Part shown: positions 1 through 6,137 of the stretch, piece by piece
How positions within the stretch are numbered: position 1 is the first letter of the stretch
Layout of the letters: each line of letters starts with the position of its first letter
Source: an uncultured Bacteroidales bacterium
GTDB taxonomy: Bacteria > Bacteroidota > Bacteroidia > Bacteroidales > P3
Length of the DNA: 11,512 bases
Direction: 5' to 3'
Assembly: GCA_905236405.1 (NCBI GenBank)
Contig: CAJOQB010000170.1
Coordinates: forward strand, 1-11,512
The notes under the pieces: generated by a model
Database searches by the model: none
Told to the model about the DNA's origin: nothing
What the model saw: the letters and a program-made list of their open reading frames with translations, nothing else
Translations under genes and position numbers: made by a program

Positions 1-933
1 CAGACAGTCGTCGAGGACATAGTCGGCGTAACTGTCGAATCCGAGAATCTGTGCCCGTTCGAGACGCAGGTTGACGATGGAGTCGATGATGGCGCGGTTG
101 TCGTACTTGCCGTTGGTGCAACGGGTGGAGTAAGCCTCCCAAATCTGGTGACGCAGTTCGCGGTCGGAGCTGTAGGTGAGGAAAGGCATCAGGCTGGGGT
201 TGTCGAGCGTGATGACATATTTGCCCTTGGTCTTCTTGTCGGCGTCGGCAGCCTCCTTGGCCGTCTCAATCTGCGAGGGTGTCAGGCCGCCAAGTTGCTC
301 TTTCTCCAACACTAAACGGAAGTCGTTGGTGGCTTTCAGCTGGTTGTTGCCGAACCGGAGGGTGAGCGAAGCCAGCTGCGAGTTGATTTCGCGGAAACGC
401 TCCTGCTTCTCCTCGGGCACATTGGCGCCGCTACGCACAAAACCCTTGTAGGTCTCCTCGAGGAGACGACGCTGCTCGGGTTCGAGGTTGAGGCTGTCGC
501 GTTGGTCGTAGACGCTCTTGACACGGGCGAAGAGTTTGGCGTTGAGAGCGATGTTGTCGCTGTGCTCGGAGAGTTTGGGCATAATCTTTTCGGCGAGTTT
601 CTGCATCTTCTCGGTGTTGTTGCTCTCGGCCAGGTTGAAGAACACACCGCCCACCTCGTCGAGCAGGGGCGAGCTGTACTCGTATGCCTCGATGGTGTTC
701 TCGAAAGTGGCAGGCTCGGGATTGTTGACGATGCTGTCGATGGCAGCGTTCTGCCGACGCATACCCTCCTCGAAGGCCGGCATGTAGTGTTCGGGTTTGA
801 TTTTCTCGAACGCGGGGATGTTGTAGGGGGTGCCCCAGTCGGAGAAGAAAGGATTGTCCATGTTGTCTCTGTTTTTGCATGCCGACATCACAACGAGTGA
901 CGCGACAGCGATGGTGAATAAGGATTTCTTCAT
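1..933 (-). CDS. dcp: M3-family zinc peptidase lipoprotein (peptidyl-dipeptidase Dcp-like), N-terminal part
   Basis: Open from the ATG at 933 to the window edge without a stop: 311 codons, 3' end missing. Residues 1-19 form a lipoprotein signal peptide: charged start MKK, hydrophobic core, then the lipobox-like VMSAC with the acceptor Cys at 19, so the mature protein should be membrane-anchored. From about residue 28 the sequence has the look of the helical N-terminal half of thimet oligopeptidase/Dcp enzymes (an N-terminal FSDWGTPYNIPAF stretch, then KPEHYMPAFEEGM, and SDRELRHQIWEAY near residue 265). Family members remove C-terminal dipeptides or cleave short peptides, using an HExxH zinc motif. 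That motif lies in the missing C-terminal half, so catalysis cannot be confirmed here. Full family length is near 680-700 residues, so about 45% is visible. It diverges from the PPIase gene and has its own promoter (1046-1077). Family is fairly certain; Dcp versus oligopeptidase subtype is less so. Confidence 0.88.
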   Translation of the reverse strand, partial: MKKSLFTIAVASLVVMSACKNRDNMDNPFFSDWGTPYNIPAFEKIKPEHYMPAFEEGMRRQNAAIDSIVNNPEPATFENTIEAYEYSSPLLDEVGGVFFNLAESNNTEKMQKLAEKIMPKLSEHSDNIALNAKLFARVKSVYDQRDSLNLEPEQRRLLEETYKGFVRSGANVPEEKQERFREINSQLASLTLRFGNNQLKATNDFRLVLEKEQLGGLTPSQIETAKEAADADKKTKGKYVITLDNPSLMPFLTYSSDRELRHQIWEAYSTRCTNGKYDNRAIIDSIVNLRLERAQILGFDSYADYVLDDCL

Positions 934-993
934 AGGGTGGTAATATTAAAATTGTTGTTGTTCGATTGTACTCTGTTGTTATTGAGAAACGTT

Positions 994-1030
994 GTGCCGT
1001 CGAAACGAACGGCGGCACCCTTTGTGCCGT
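994..1030 (-). other. leader RNA with two mutually exclusive hairpins (M3 peptidase 5' UTR)
   Basis: In the predicted peptidase leader, one central segment (1018-1011, GTGCCGCC in the RNA sense) can pair with either of two flanking copies of ACGGCAC. The promoter-proximal copy (1030-1024) gives a 6-bp GC-rich stem with a 5-nt loop. The promoter-distal copy (1001-994) gives an 8-bp stem (one G-U) with a 9-nt loop. The two folds cannot coexist. No U-tract follows either, so neither looks like an intrinsic terminator, and neither covers the start codon directly. This is a possible regulatory or mRNA-stability structure; no known riboswitch class was recognised. Confidence 0.4.
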
Positions 1031-1045
1031 CTTCGTAAGGACGTG

Positions 1046-1077
1046 CAAAAATACGTTTTTTTCAAATGCCGATACAA
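1046..1077 (-). promoter_or_regulatory. Bacteroidetes-type promoter for the M3 peptidase
   Basis: Read on the minus strand, 1053-1046 is TATTTTTG, a perfect match to the -7 consensus TAnnTTTG. A TTG (1077-1075) stands 21 bp upstream as the -33 element. The predicted start of transcription is near 1042, leaving a leader of about 110 nt before the ATG at 933. Seen directly: the boxes and spacing. Inferred: activity and start site. Confidence 0.65.
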
Positions 1078-1083
1078 TAAAAA

Positions 1084-1120
1084 ATATAATTTTAAGTTAA
1101 TTGAGCGTATATAATTTTAA
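1084..1120. repeat. 12-bp direct repeat pair upstream of the PPIase gene
   Basis: ATATAATTTTAA occurs at 1084-1095 and again at 1109-1120, 25 bp apart centre to centre; the second copy ends 7 bases before the PPIase ATG. The region is very A/T-rich, so chance similarity is possible. The first copy includes TAATTTTA, a one-mismatch match to TAnnTTTG, and could be the PPIase -7 box, but I find no convincing -33 TTG for it. The second copy lies in the ribosome-binding region, which is A/T-rich in this phylum anyway. Confidence 0.35.
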
Positions 1121-1127
1121 ATGGATT

Positions 1128-1586
1128 ATGAAATACGCTGTAATTACCACCGCCAAAGGTATCATGACCGCCGAGTTGTATGAGAAGGAAGTCCCGGGCA
1201 CTGTCGACAATTTTGTCAAGCTGGCCAACGACGGATTCTACAACGGTTTGCGTTTCCATCGTGTGATTCCCGACTTCGTCATCCAGGGCGGCTGCCCCTT
1301 CAGCCGCAACCTGGGCGACCCTCGCACCGGCACAGGCGGCCCCGGCTGGCATATCAAATGTGAGACCAACGCCGAGCGTCAGTACCACGACCGCGGCGTC
1401 CTCTCCATGGCTCATGCCGGCAAAGATACTGGCGGCTCGCAGTTCTTCATCTGCCACAACCGACAGAACACACAACATTTAGACGGCGTCCACACCTGCT
1501 TCGGCAAGGTGGTCGAAGGTCTGGATGTCATCGATCAAATCCGTCCCAATGATTTGATAGTAAACATCAAAATTGAGGAAAGATAA
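1128..1586 (+). CDS. cyclophilin-type peptidyl-prolyl cis-trans isomerase, cytoplasmic
   Basis: Catalyses cis-trans isomerisation of Xaa-Pro bonds during protein folding. The 152-residue protein is a single cyclophilin domain from end to end. It has the FHRVIPDFVIQGG signature (Arg45 is the catalytic arginine, Gln53 the partner), the G-T-G-x-G-P loop near residue 70, SMAHAG near residues 92-97 and SQFFI. HLDG follows, with His117 where eukaryotic cyclophilin A has the cyclosporin-binding Trp, and then FGKV. No signal peptide or lipobox is present, so it should act in the cytoplasm, as for PpiB-type enzymes. I chose the ATG at 1128 because the fold begins there (MKYAVITTAKG); an in-frame TTG at 1101 would add a nine-residue tail with no family support. 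It lies 30 bp before the response regulator with no terminator between them, so co-transcription is possible. Its own promoter is not clear. Confidence 0.93.
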   Translation: MKYAVITTAKGIMTAELYEKEVPGTVDNFVKLANDGFYNGLRFHRVIPDFVIQGGCPFSRNLGDPRTGTGGPGWHIKCETNAERQYHDRGVLSMAHAGKDTGGSQFFICHNRQNTQHLDGVHTCFGKVVEGLDVIDQIRPNDLIVNIKIEER

Positions 1587-1616
1587 GCTTTGTTTTAACA
1601 ATAAAACTATCGGAAT

Positions 1617-2312
1617 ATGAATCTTGGAATTAAGTTGCTTGTCGCTGAGGACGATCCTAATTTGGGCAATATATTAAAGGTATTTCTTACGCAGAAAGGA
1701 TACACCGTTTTCCTGGCTATCGACGGACAGATGGCACTCGACTATTATCATCAAACCGAAGTCGACGCCTGTATCCTCGACGTGATGATGCCCATCAAGG
1801 ACGGCTTCACCGTGGCCAAAGAGATACGTCGTCTCGACAAGCGCATCCCCATCCTTTTCCTTACCGCCAAGAACCTGGAGGCCGACAAGCTGAAAGGATT
1901 CTCCATCGGTGCCGACGACTACATCACCAAGCCGTTCAGCATGGATGAGCTGCTGGCCCGTATCAACGCCACCATCCGTCGCTCGTTCGACGAGAACAAG
2001 CCCGAGAACAATATCTTCACCATCGGTAAATTCACCTTCGATTACAACCATCAGACGCTGAGCCTCGGCGACGCTGTGCGTAACCTTACCACCAAAGAGA
2101 GCGAACTGCTCCGCCTGTTCGCCATCAACTACAACCAGGTGGTCGACCGATCCAGCACGCTGCAACGCATCTGGAAAGACGACAGCTACTTCGCCGCCCG
2201 CAGCATGGATGTCTATATCACCAAACTGCGCAAGTATCTGAAGGACGACCCCTCTGTGAACATCGTCAACATCCACGGTGTGGGATTCAAACTGACCCAA
2301 AACGAGAACTAA
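1617..2312 (+). CDS. rprY: OmpR/PhoB-family response regulator (RprY-like), no kinase alongside
   Basis: A two-domain transcription regulator of 231 residues. The receiver domain (about 5-120) has the acidic pair Asp12/Asp13, phospho-acceptor Asp55 in ILDVMMP, the switch Thr83 in LFLTAK and Lys105 in the T-K-P-F motif, so all residues needed for phosphorylation are present. The C-terminal winged helix (about 134-228) has the conserved TTKESELLRLF, a recognition-helix region at 195-205 (RSMDVYITKLR) and the closing hairpin HGVGFKL. Overall it resembles RprY of Bacteroides/Porphyromonas; the symbol is a best guess from that resemblance. No histidine kinase gene is in the window; orphan RprY is known in Porphyromonas gingivalis, so a distant partner or another input is plausible. 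The next gene starts 7 bp after its stop, which points to co-transcription with the hydrolase, glycosyltransferase and protease. Confidence 0.9.
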   Translation: MNLGIKLLVAEDDPNLGNILKVFLTQKGYTVFLAIDGQMALDYYHQTEVDACILDVMMPIKDGFTVAKEIRRLDKRIPILFLTAKNLEADKLKGFSIGADDYITKPFSMDELLARINATIRRSFDENKPENNIFTIGKFTFDYNHQTLSLGDAVRNLTTKESELLRLFAINYNQVVDRSSTLQRIWKDDSYFAARSMDVYITKLRKYLKDDPSVNIVNIHGVGFKLTQNEN

Positions 2313-2319
2313 CAGGCGT

Positions 2320-3087
2320 ATGAGGGTCACCTTCTTGGGAACGGGCACTTCTCAGGGAGTGCCTGTCATTGCTTGTCATTGTGAGGTGTGCTCGTCCACC
2401 GACCCGCACGACAAACATCTTCGTTGCTCGTCGTTGGTGGAGACCGACGGGGGAAAGAATATCCTTATTGACATCGGCCCCGATTTTCGCGAGCAGATGC
2501 TGCGTCACAAGGTGGAGCATCTCGACAGCATCCTCATCACCCATGCCCATCGCGACCATGTGGGCGGTATCGACGACATCCGCTCGTTCAACTATGTACA
2601 GAACAAGCCGATGGACATCTATGGCAACGCCGATGCCCTCAGTACCATCCGCAACGACTATCATTACATTTTCGAACATCACGAGTTTGCCGGTCTTCCC
2701 GAAGCGAACATGCACGAGATAGACGGCTCGACACCTTTCCAAGCCGCCGATATGGAGGTGGTTCCCGTCAAGGCGTTTCATAAAACGCTGCCGGTGTTGG
2801 GTTTTCGACTCGACCGTTTTGGCTATCTCACCGATTGCAACCACATCGAGCCCCAAGAGTTAGACAAGTTGCGTGGCGTGGAGGTGTTGGCCATCGGCGC
2901 GTTACGCAAAGAGAAGCACTTCTCTCATTTCTGTCTCAGCGAAGCGTTGCAAGTCGTCGAGGTGTTGCAACCTCGCTTGGCATACATCATCCATGTGAGC
3001 CATCAGATGGGGCTTTATGCACAGGTGGAAGCCGAGTTGCCCGACCATGTCCATGTGGCTTACGACGGTTTGCAGGTGGACCTCTAA
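2320..3087 (+). CDS. PhnP-like metallo-beta-lactamase-fold phosphodiesterase/hydrolase
   Basis: A 255-residue MBL-fold metal hydrolase. The N-terminal strand-loop MRVTFLGTGTSQGVP is typical. It is followed by Cys19-x-Cys21-x-x-Cys24, the same spacing as the three cysteines of the extra structural zinc site in E. coli PhnP; His225 or His228 in HVSHQ could be the fourth ligand. The catalytic HxHxDH motif is His75-Ala-His77-Arg-Asp79-His80, and further metal ligands are likely in AFHKT and in YLTDCNH (the Asp). PhnP hydrolyses phosphoribosyl 1,2-cyclic phosphate, but there is no phosphonate (phn) gene nearby. The substrate here is therefore open: a cyclic nucleotide-like phosphodiester is a fair guess, a specific name is not justified. 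It has no signal peptide and so is cytoplasmic. It is packed 7 bp after the response regulator and 25 bp before the glycosyltransferase. Confidence 0.85.
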   Translation: MRVTFLGTGTSQGVPVIACHCEVCSSTDPHDKHLRCSSLVETDGGKNILIDIGPDFREQMLRHKVEHLDSILITHAHRDHVGGIDDIRSFNYVQNKPMDIYGNADALSTIRNDYHYIFEHHEFAGLPEANMHEIDGSTPFQAADMEVVPVKAFHKTLPVLGFRLDRFGYLTDCNHIEPQELDKLRGVEVLAIGALRKEKHFSHFCLSEALQVVEVLQPRLAYIIHVSHQMGLYAQVEAELPDHVHVAYDGLQVDL

Positions 3088-3112
3088 TCATTAATCATTT
3101 CGTCATTCAACA

Positions 3113-4252
3113 ATGCATCTACATATCGTTTCGTTCAACGTCCCCTATCCCGCTGATTATGGTGGAGTGATAGATGTCTTCTATCGCGTCAAGACACTAT
3201 ACGAGGCGGGTGCTCAGGTTCATCTGCATTGCTATACCTACGGAAGACCTGAGGCGAAAGAGTTGGAACTTTACTGTGTAGAGGTCAATTACTACCGTCG
3301 CGAGACGACATTGGGTCATGCCATGCACAAGCGTCCCTATATTGTCGATTCGCGTTGCTCCAAGGAACTTTTGCAACGGCTTATGGCCGATGACTATCCT
3401 GTGCTTTTGGAGGGTCTTCATTGCTGTTGGCTCTTGGAAGAGATTCGCAAGGCCGATACCGCTCGCCATCGTGTCGTCATGGTAAGGGCCCATAATGTGG
3501 AACACGAGTATTACCGTCGTTTGGCAGCTGTCGAGCGTCGGTGCCTGAGAAAGCTGTATCTTGTGAGCGATGCCCGAAAGTTGCAACGCTACGAGACGGT
3601 GCTCCTGCAGGCAGATGCTGTGTTGGCGGTGACCCAAGCCGATGCCGACCATTTCCGTCAGATGGGGTGCAAAGAGGTGCTGCTGATGCCTTCGTCGCAT
3701 CACCACACCGAACTCCAATGTCAGCAGGGCAGGGGAGAGTATGCCCTTTATCAAGCCGATTTGTCGGTGCCGGAGAATGTCGCTGCCGTCAAGTTCCTTG
3801 TCACACAGGTGTTCGCCAAATGCCAGCATCGTTTTGTGGTGGCCGGTCGTAATCCGGGTAAGGAACTGTGCCAACTGATAGCAAAGAACGAACGTGTGAC
3901 GTTGGTGGCCAACCCAAGCGATGAGCATATGGACCGCCTGATTGCCGACGCTCAAGTCAACATCATGGTGACCCAACAGCCCACAGGATTGAAGCTTAAA
4001 CTGCTACATGCTTTGTATTGTGGACGTCATTGTTTGGTGAACCAGCATATGGTGGCCGGCACCCAGTTGGGGTCGCTGTGTTGTGTCGCCGACCAACCCG
4101 ACCAACTGTTGCAGCAGCTCGACCGTCTGATGTCCACCGATTTTACAGAACAAGATATTTCAAATCGTCGCCAGATTCTTTTCGACAACTATAGCAACAA
4201 GACCAATGCTCGCAAGCTGATGGATCTGGTGAATAAACTTACCTCTTTATGA
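3113..4252 (+). CDS. GT4-like glycosyltransferase (GT-B fold), Bacteroidetes type
   Basis: A 379-residue GT-B protein. The N-terminal Rossmann half opens with HLHIVSFNVPYPADYGG, the sugar-acceptor strand and glycine loop usual for GT4 enzymes. VVMVRAHNVEHEYYRRL near residue 125 and an ADAVLAVTQADADHFR segment near residue 170 are also family-like. The C-terminal half carries FVVAGRNPG and the donor-binding region at about 290-305. There the usual E-x7-E acidic pair is absent: the segment reads GLKLKLLHALYCGR, starting at Gly292. The similar segment I recall from Bacteroidetes relatives also lacks the acids, so this is probably a lineage variant rather than decay. No signal peptide or clear membrane helix is visible, so it should be cytosolic or peripheral to the inner membrane. 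Donor and acceptor are unknown. Its stop overlaps the protease start (ATGA at 4249-4252), which implies translational coupling. Confidence 0.82.
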   Translation: MHLHIVSFNVPYPADYGGVIDVFYRVKTLYEAGAQVHLHCYTYGRPEAKELELYCVEVNYYRRETTLGHAMHKRPYIVDSRCSKELLQRLMADDYPVLLEGLHCCWLLEEIRKADTARHRVVMVRAHNVEHEYYRRLAAVERRCLRKLYLVSDARKLQRYETVLLQADAVLAVTQADADHFRQMGCKEVLLMPSSHHHTELQCQQGRGEYALYQADLSVPENVAAVKFLVTQVFAKCQHRFVVAGRNPGKELCQLIAKNERVTLVANPSDEHMDRLIADAQVNIMVTQQPTGLKLKLLHALYCGRHCLVNQHMVAGTQLGSLCCVADQPDQLLQQLDRLMSTDFTEQDISNRRQILFDNYSNKTNARKLMDLVNKLTSL

Positions 4253-6024
4253 ATAAAACAATAGTCAGAGTATTTGCGGTCGCTCTGTTTATGGCACTTG
4301 TCGTGCCAATGCAGGCACAAAAGAAGAACAAGAATAATGTCAAGGACGCTGCTTTCGAGGTGGACACATCGAGTGCATCGCGTCTTATCAATGAAACCTA
4401 TACCTTCATCCGTAACTATTACGTCGAGACTCCCGATATGAACCGGACGGCAGAGCAAGCTGCTTCCGCCATGCTCAGTCATATGGACCCCCATTCGGCA
4501 TTCATCGCCTCTCGCAATGTTGAACGCAACAACGAAGGGTTGACGGGCAATTTCGAAGGTGTGGGCATCCGTTTCAGTATCGACCACGACACCATCGTGG
4601 TGGCCGATGTCATCGTGGGTGGCCCTGCCGAAAAGGTGGGTCTGCTGATAGGCGACAAGCTGGTGGCCATCGATGGAGAGAACGCCACGGGTGACACCAT
4701 CAACAACAATTTTGTCTTCAAACGTCTGCGAGGAAAGAAAGGCACACGGGTGGAGCTTCGTGTCCGTCGTCCCGGAGTCAAAGAGACAATGGACTTTACC
4801 GTGGTGCGTGACAAGGTGCCCATCTATTCCATTGAAGGTTCGTTTATGATAGATGAAGAGACGGGTTATATTCGCTTGGCACGATTCTCCCGCACTTCTG
4901 TCGACGAGTTCCAGAAAGCGGTCACGCAACTGAAGAAGAAAGGAATGAAACGGTTGGTGTTCGACCTTCGCGGCAATGGCGGCGGCTATCTGGATGTGGC
5001 TTTTGCCATGGCTGACCAATTCCTGCCTCAGGGACGACTTATTGTCTATCAGGAAGGTCGCTCGCAACCTCGTCAGAACTTCGTCTCCACTCGCCGTGGA
5101 TGTTACATCAACGACCCTCTGACGGTGCTTATTGACGAGACATCGGCATCCGCATCGGAGATTGTCGCAGGCGCCCTGCAGGATTGGGACAGAGCCACGG
5201 TCATCGGTCGTCGTTCGTTTGGCAAGGGATTGGTGCAACGCCAGTTCCGTGCTTCTGACGGCTCCGAGATACGACTGACCACCGCACGATACTACACCCC
5301 TTCGGGACGTTGCATCCAAAAACCATACGACAAGGGTAACAACGCTGCCTATCAAGATGACCTCAACCAACGCTATCTGCATGGCGAGATGACCCATGCC
5401 GACTCCATCCATTTCCCCGACTCGTTGAAATACAAGACCCATGCAGGTCGTGTCGTCTATGGCGGAGGTGGCATCATGCCCGATGTCTTTGTTCCTATCG
5501 ACACCATCCGTTTAAGCGACTATTTCCTCTCTTTGCGAAGCAAGGGATTGATTAACGATTTTGCCAACACCTTTGCCGAAGAGCATCGCCGCGACGCCCA
5601 ATTGTCCGATTTCGACCAGTTCTTGCTTCATTACAATCAATACGCCGTCGATTCGCTCTTCAACCTCTTTGCCGAGAACAAAGGCGTGCAACCCACTTCT
5701 GTGCGAGGCGACTGGGTGGCTGGTTGGGTGGCCGACCAATTCAAGAAGCAATTGAAAGACACCACTGCTGCCATCGACGCCAGCAGTTATGTTTCCTATA
5801 TCGAGCAATGGCAGCAGGACACCACGTTCATGAATGCCCTGATGGCCAAAGCCGCCTCCGAAGACCGACGCTCGGTCATCATCAACCGCCGCAGCACCGA
5901 GTATCTCCACACCATGTTGAAAGCGCTTATTGCCAGTCGCCTCTATGGTACTGAATACTACTACCGTGTGATGATTGACGAAGACGAAGGCATCAAGGTG
6001 GCGTTGAAGCACTTCGACTTGTAA
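4249..6024 (+). CDS. S41-family C-terminal processing protease (CtpA/Tsp-like), exported
   Basis: A 591-residue serine protease of the tail-specific/CtpA type, which degrades or trims envelope proteins from the C terminus. Residues 1-23 are a Sec signal peptide (hydrophobic core VFAVALFMALVV, likely cut at MQA|QKK), so it works outside the cytoplasmic membrane. A tricorn-like N-terminal helical part (about 40-95) leads into a PDZ domain (about 97-188, starting near FEGVGIRF). The peptidase core follows (about 195-375). The catalytic dyad is visible: Ser301 in TSASASEIVAG and Lys326 in RSFGKGLVQ, 25 residues apart as in E. coli Tsp (Ser430/Lys455). The tail from about 376 to 591 is long and has no domain I can name. 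The start overlaps the glycosyltransferase stop. No intrinsic terminator follows; the arginine deiminase promoter begins a few bases downstream. Confidence 0.93.
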   Translation: MNKTIVRVFAVALFMALVVPMQAQKKNKNNVKDAAFEVDTSSASRLINETYTFIRNYYVETPDMNRTAEQAASAMLSHMDPHSAFIASRNVERNNEGLTGNFEGVGIRFSIDHDTIVVADVIVGGPAEKVGLLIGDKLVAIDGENATGDTINNNFVFKRLRGKKGTRVELRVRRPGVKETMDFTVVRDKVPIYSIEGSFMIDEETGYIRLARFSRTSVDEFQKAVTQLKKKGMKRLVFDLRGNGGGYLDVAFAMADQFLPQGRLIVYQEGRSQPRQNFVSTRRGCYINDPLTVLIDETSASASEIVAGALQDWDRATVIGRRSFGKGLVQRQFRASDGSEIRLTTARYYTPSGRCIQKPYDKGNNAAYQDDLNQRYLHGEMTHADSIHFPDSLKYKTHAGRVVYGGGGIMPDVFVPIDTIRLSDYFLSLRSKGLINDFANTFAEEHRRDAQLSDFDQFLLHYNQYAVDSLFNLFAENKGVQPTSVRGDWVAGWVADQFKKQLKDTTAAIDASSYVSYIEQWQQDTTFMNALMAKAASEDRRSVIINRRSTEYLHTMLKALIASRLYGTEYYYRVMIDEDEGIKVALKHFDL

Positions 6025-6035
6025 AGACGACCATT

Positions 6036-6067
6036 TTGTTGTTTTTCAAAAAAAAGTATTATTTTTG
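6036..6067 (+). promoter_or_regulatory. Bacteroidetes-type promoter for the arginine deiminase unit
   Basis: TATTTTTG at 6060-6067 matches the -7 consensus TAnnTTTG exactly. TTG at 6036-6038 (within TTTTG) lies 21 bp upstream as the -33 element; an overlapping TTG at 6039-6041 would give 18 bp. The predicted transcription start is near 6071-6074, giving a leader of about 65 nt. It makes the deiminase independent of the protease operon. Confidence 0.7.
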
Positions 6068-6073
6068 CATTTT

Positions 6074-6114
6074 GCTTGTTGGGTTGGTGTTTTTTGCAAC
6101 CCCCTAAAACAAGC
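6074..6114 (+). other. stem-loop at the predicted 5' end of the arginine deiminase mRNA
   Basis: GCTTGTT (6074-6080) pairs with AACAAGC (6108-6114), and GGGTTG (6081-6086) pairs with CAACCC (6097-6102). This makes 13 Watson-Crick pairs with a 10-nt T-rich loop (6087-6096) and one 5-nt bulge on the 3' side (6103-6107). The stem begins almost exactly at the predicted transcription start and ends 23 bases before the first ATG. A small CTGT-TT-ACAG palindrome (6115-6124) follows. The T-run sits in the loop, not after the stem, so it is not an intrinsic terminator. It may protect the 5' end or be a regulatory leader; no known riboswitch was recognised. Confidence 0.5.
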
Positions 6115-6137
6115 CTGTTTACAGAAATGAATATTAT

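Noticed and set aside
502..900. 132-codon plus-strand open frame over the M3 peptidase
   Set aside because: It lies opposite the peptidase reading frame, which has a proper lipoprotein signal and family-like sequence; no start signals support the plus frame.
1101..1127. Upstream TTG start for the PPIase
   Set aside because: It would add nine residues outside the cyclophilin fold; the ATG at 1128 gives the standard N terminus.
1584..1592. TAAGCTTTG as a promoter -7 box for the response regulator
   Set aside because: It has three bases instead of two between TA and TTTG, overlaps the PPIase stop codon, and has no TTG at 19-22 bp upstream.
4189..5442. 417-codon minus-strand open frame opposite the protease
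   Set aside because: Codon-register shadow of the S41 protease, whose signal peptide, PDZ domain and catalytic dyad are unambiguous.
6025..6060. Possible intrinsic terminator after the protease gene
   Set aside because: T-runs and an A-run are present but no GC-rich stem precedes a T-tract; the region is better explained as the deiminase promoter.
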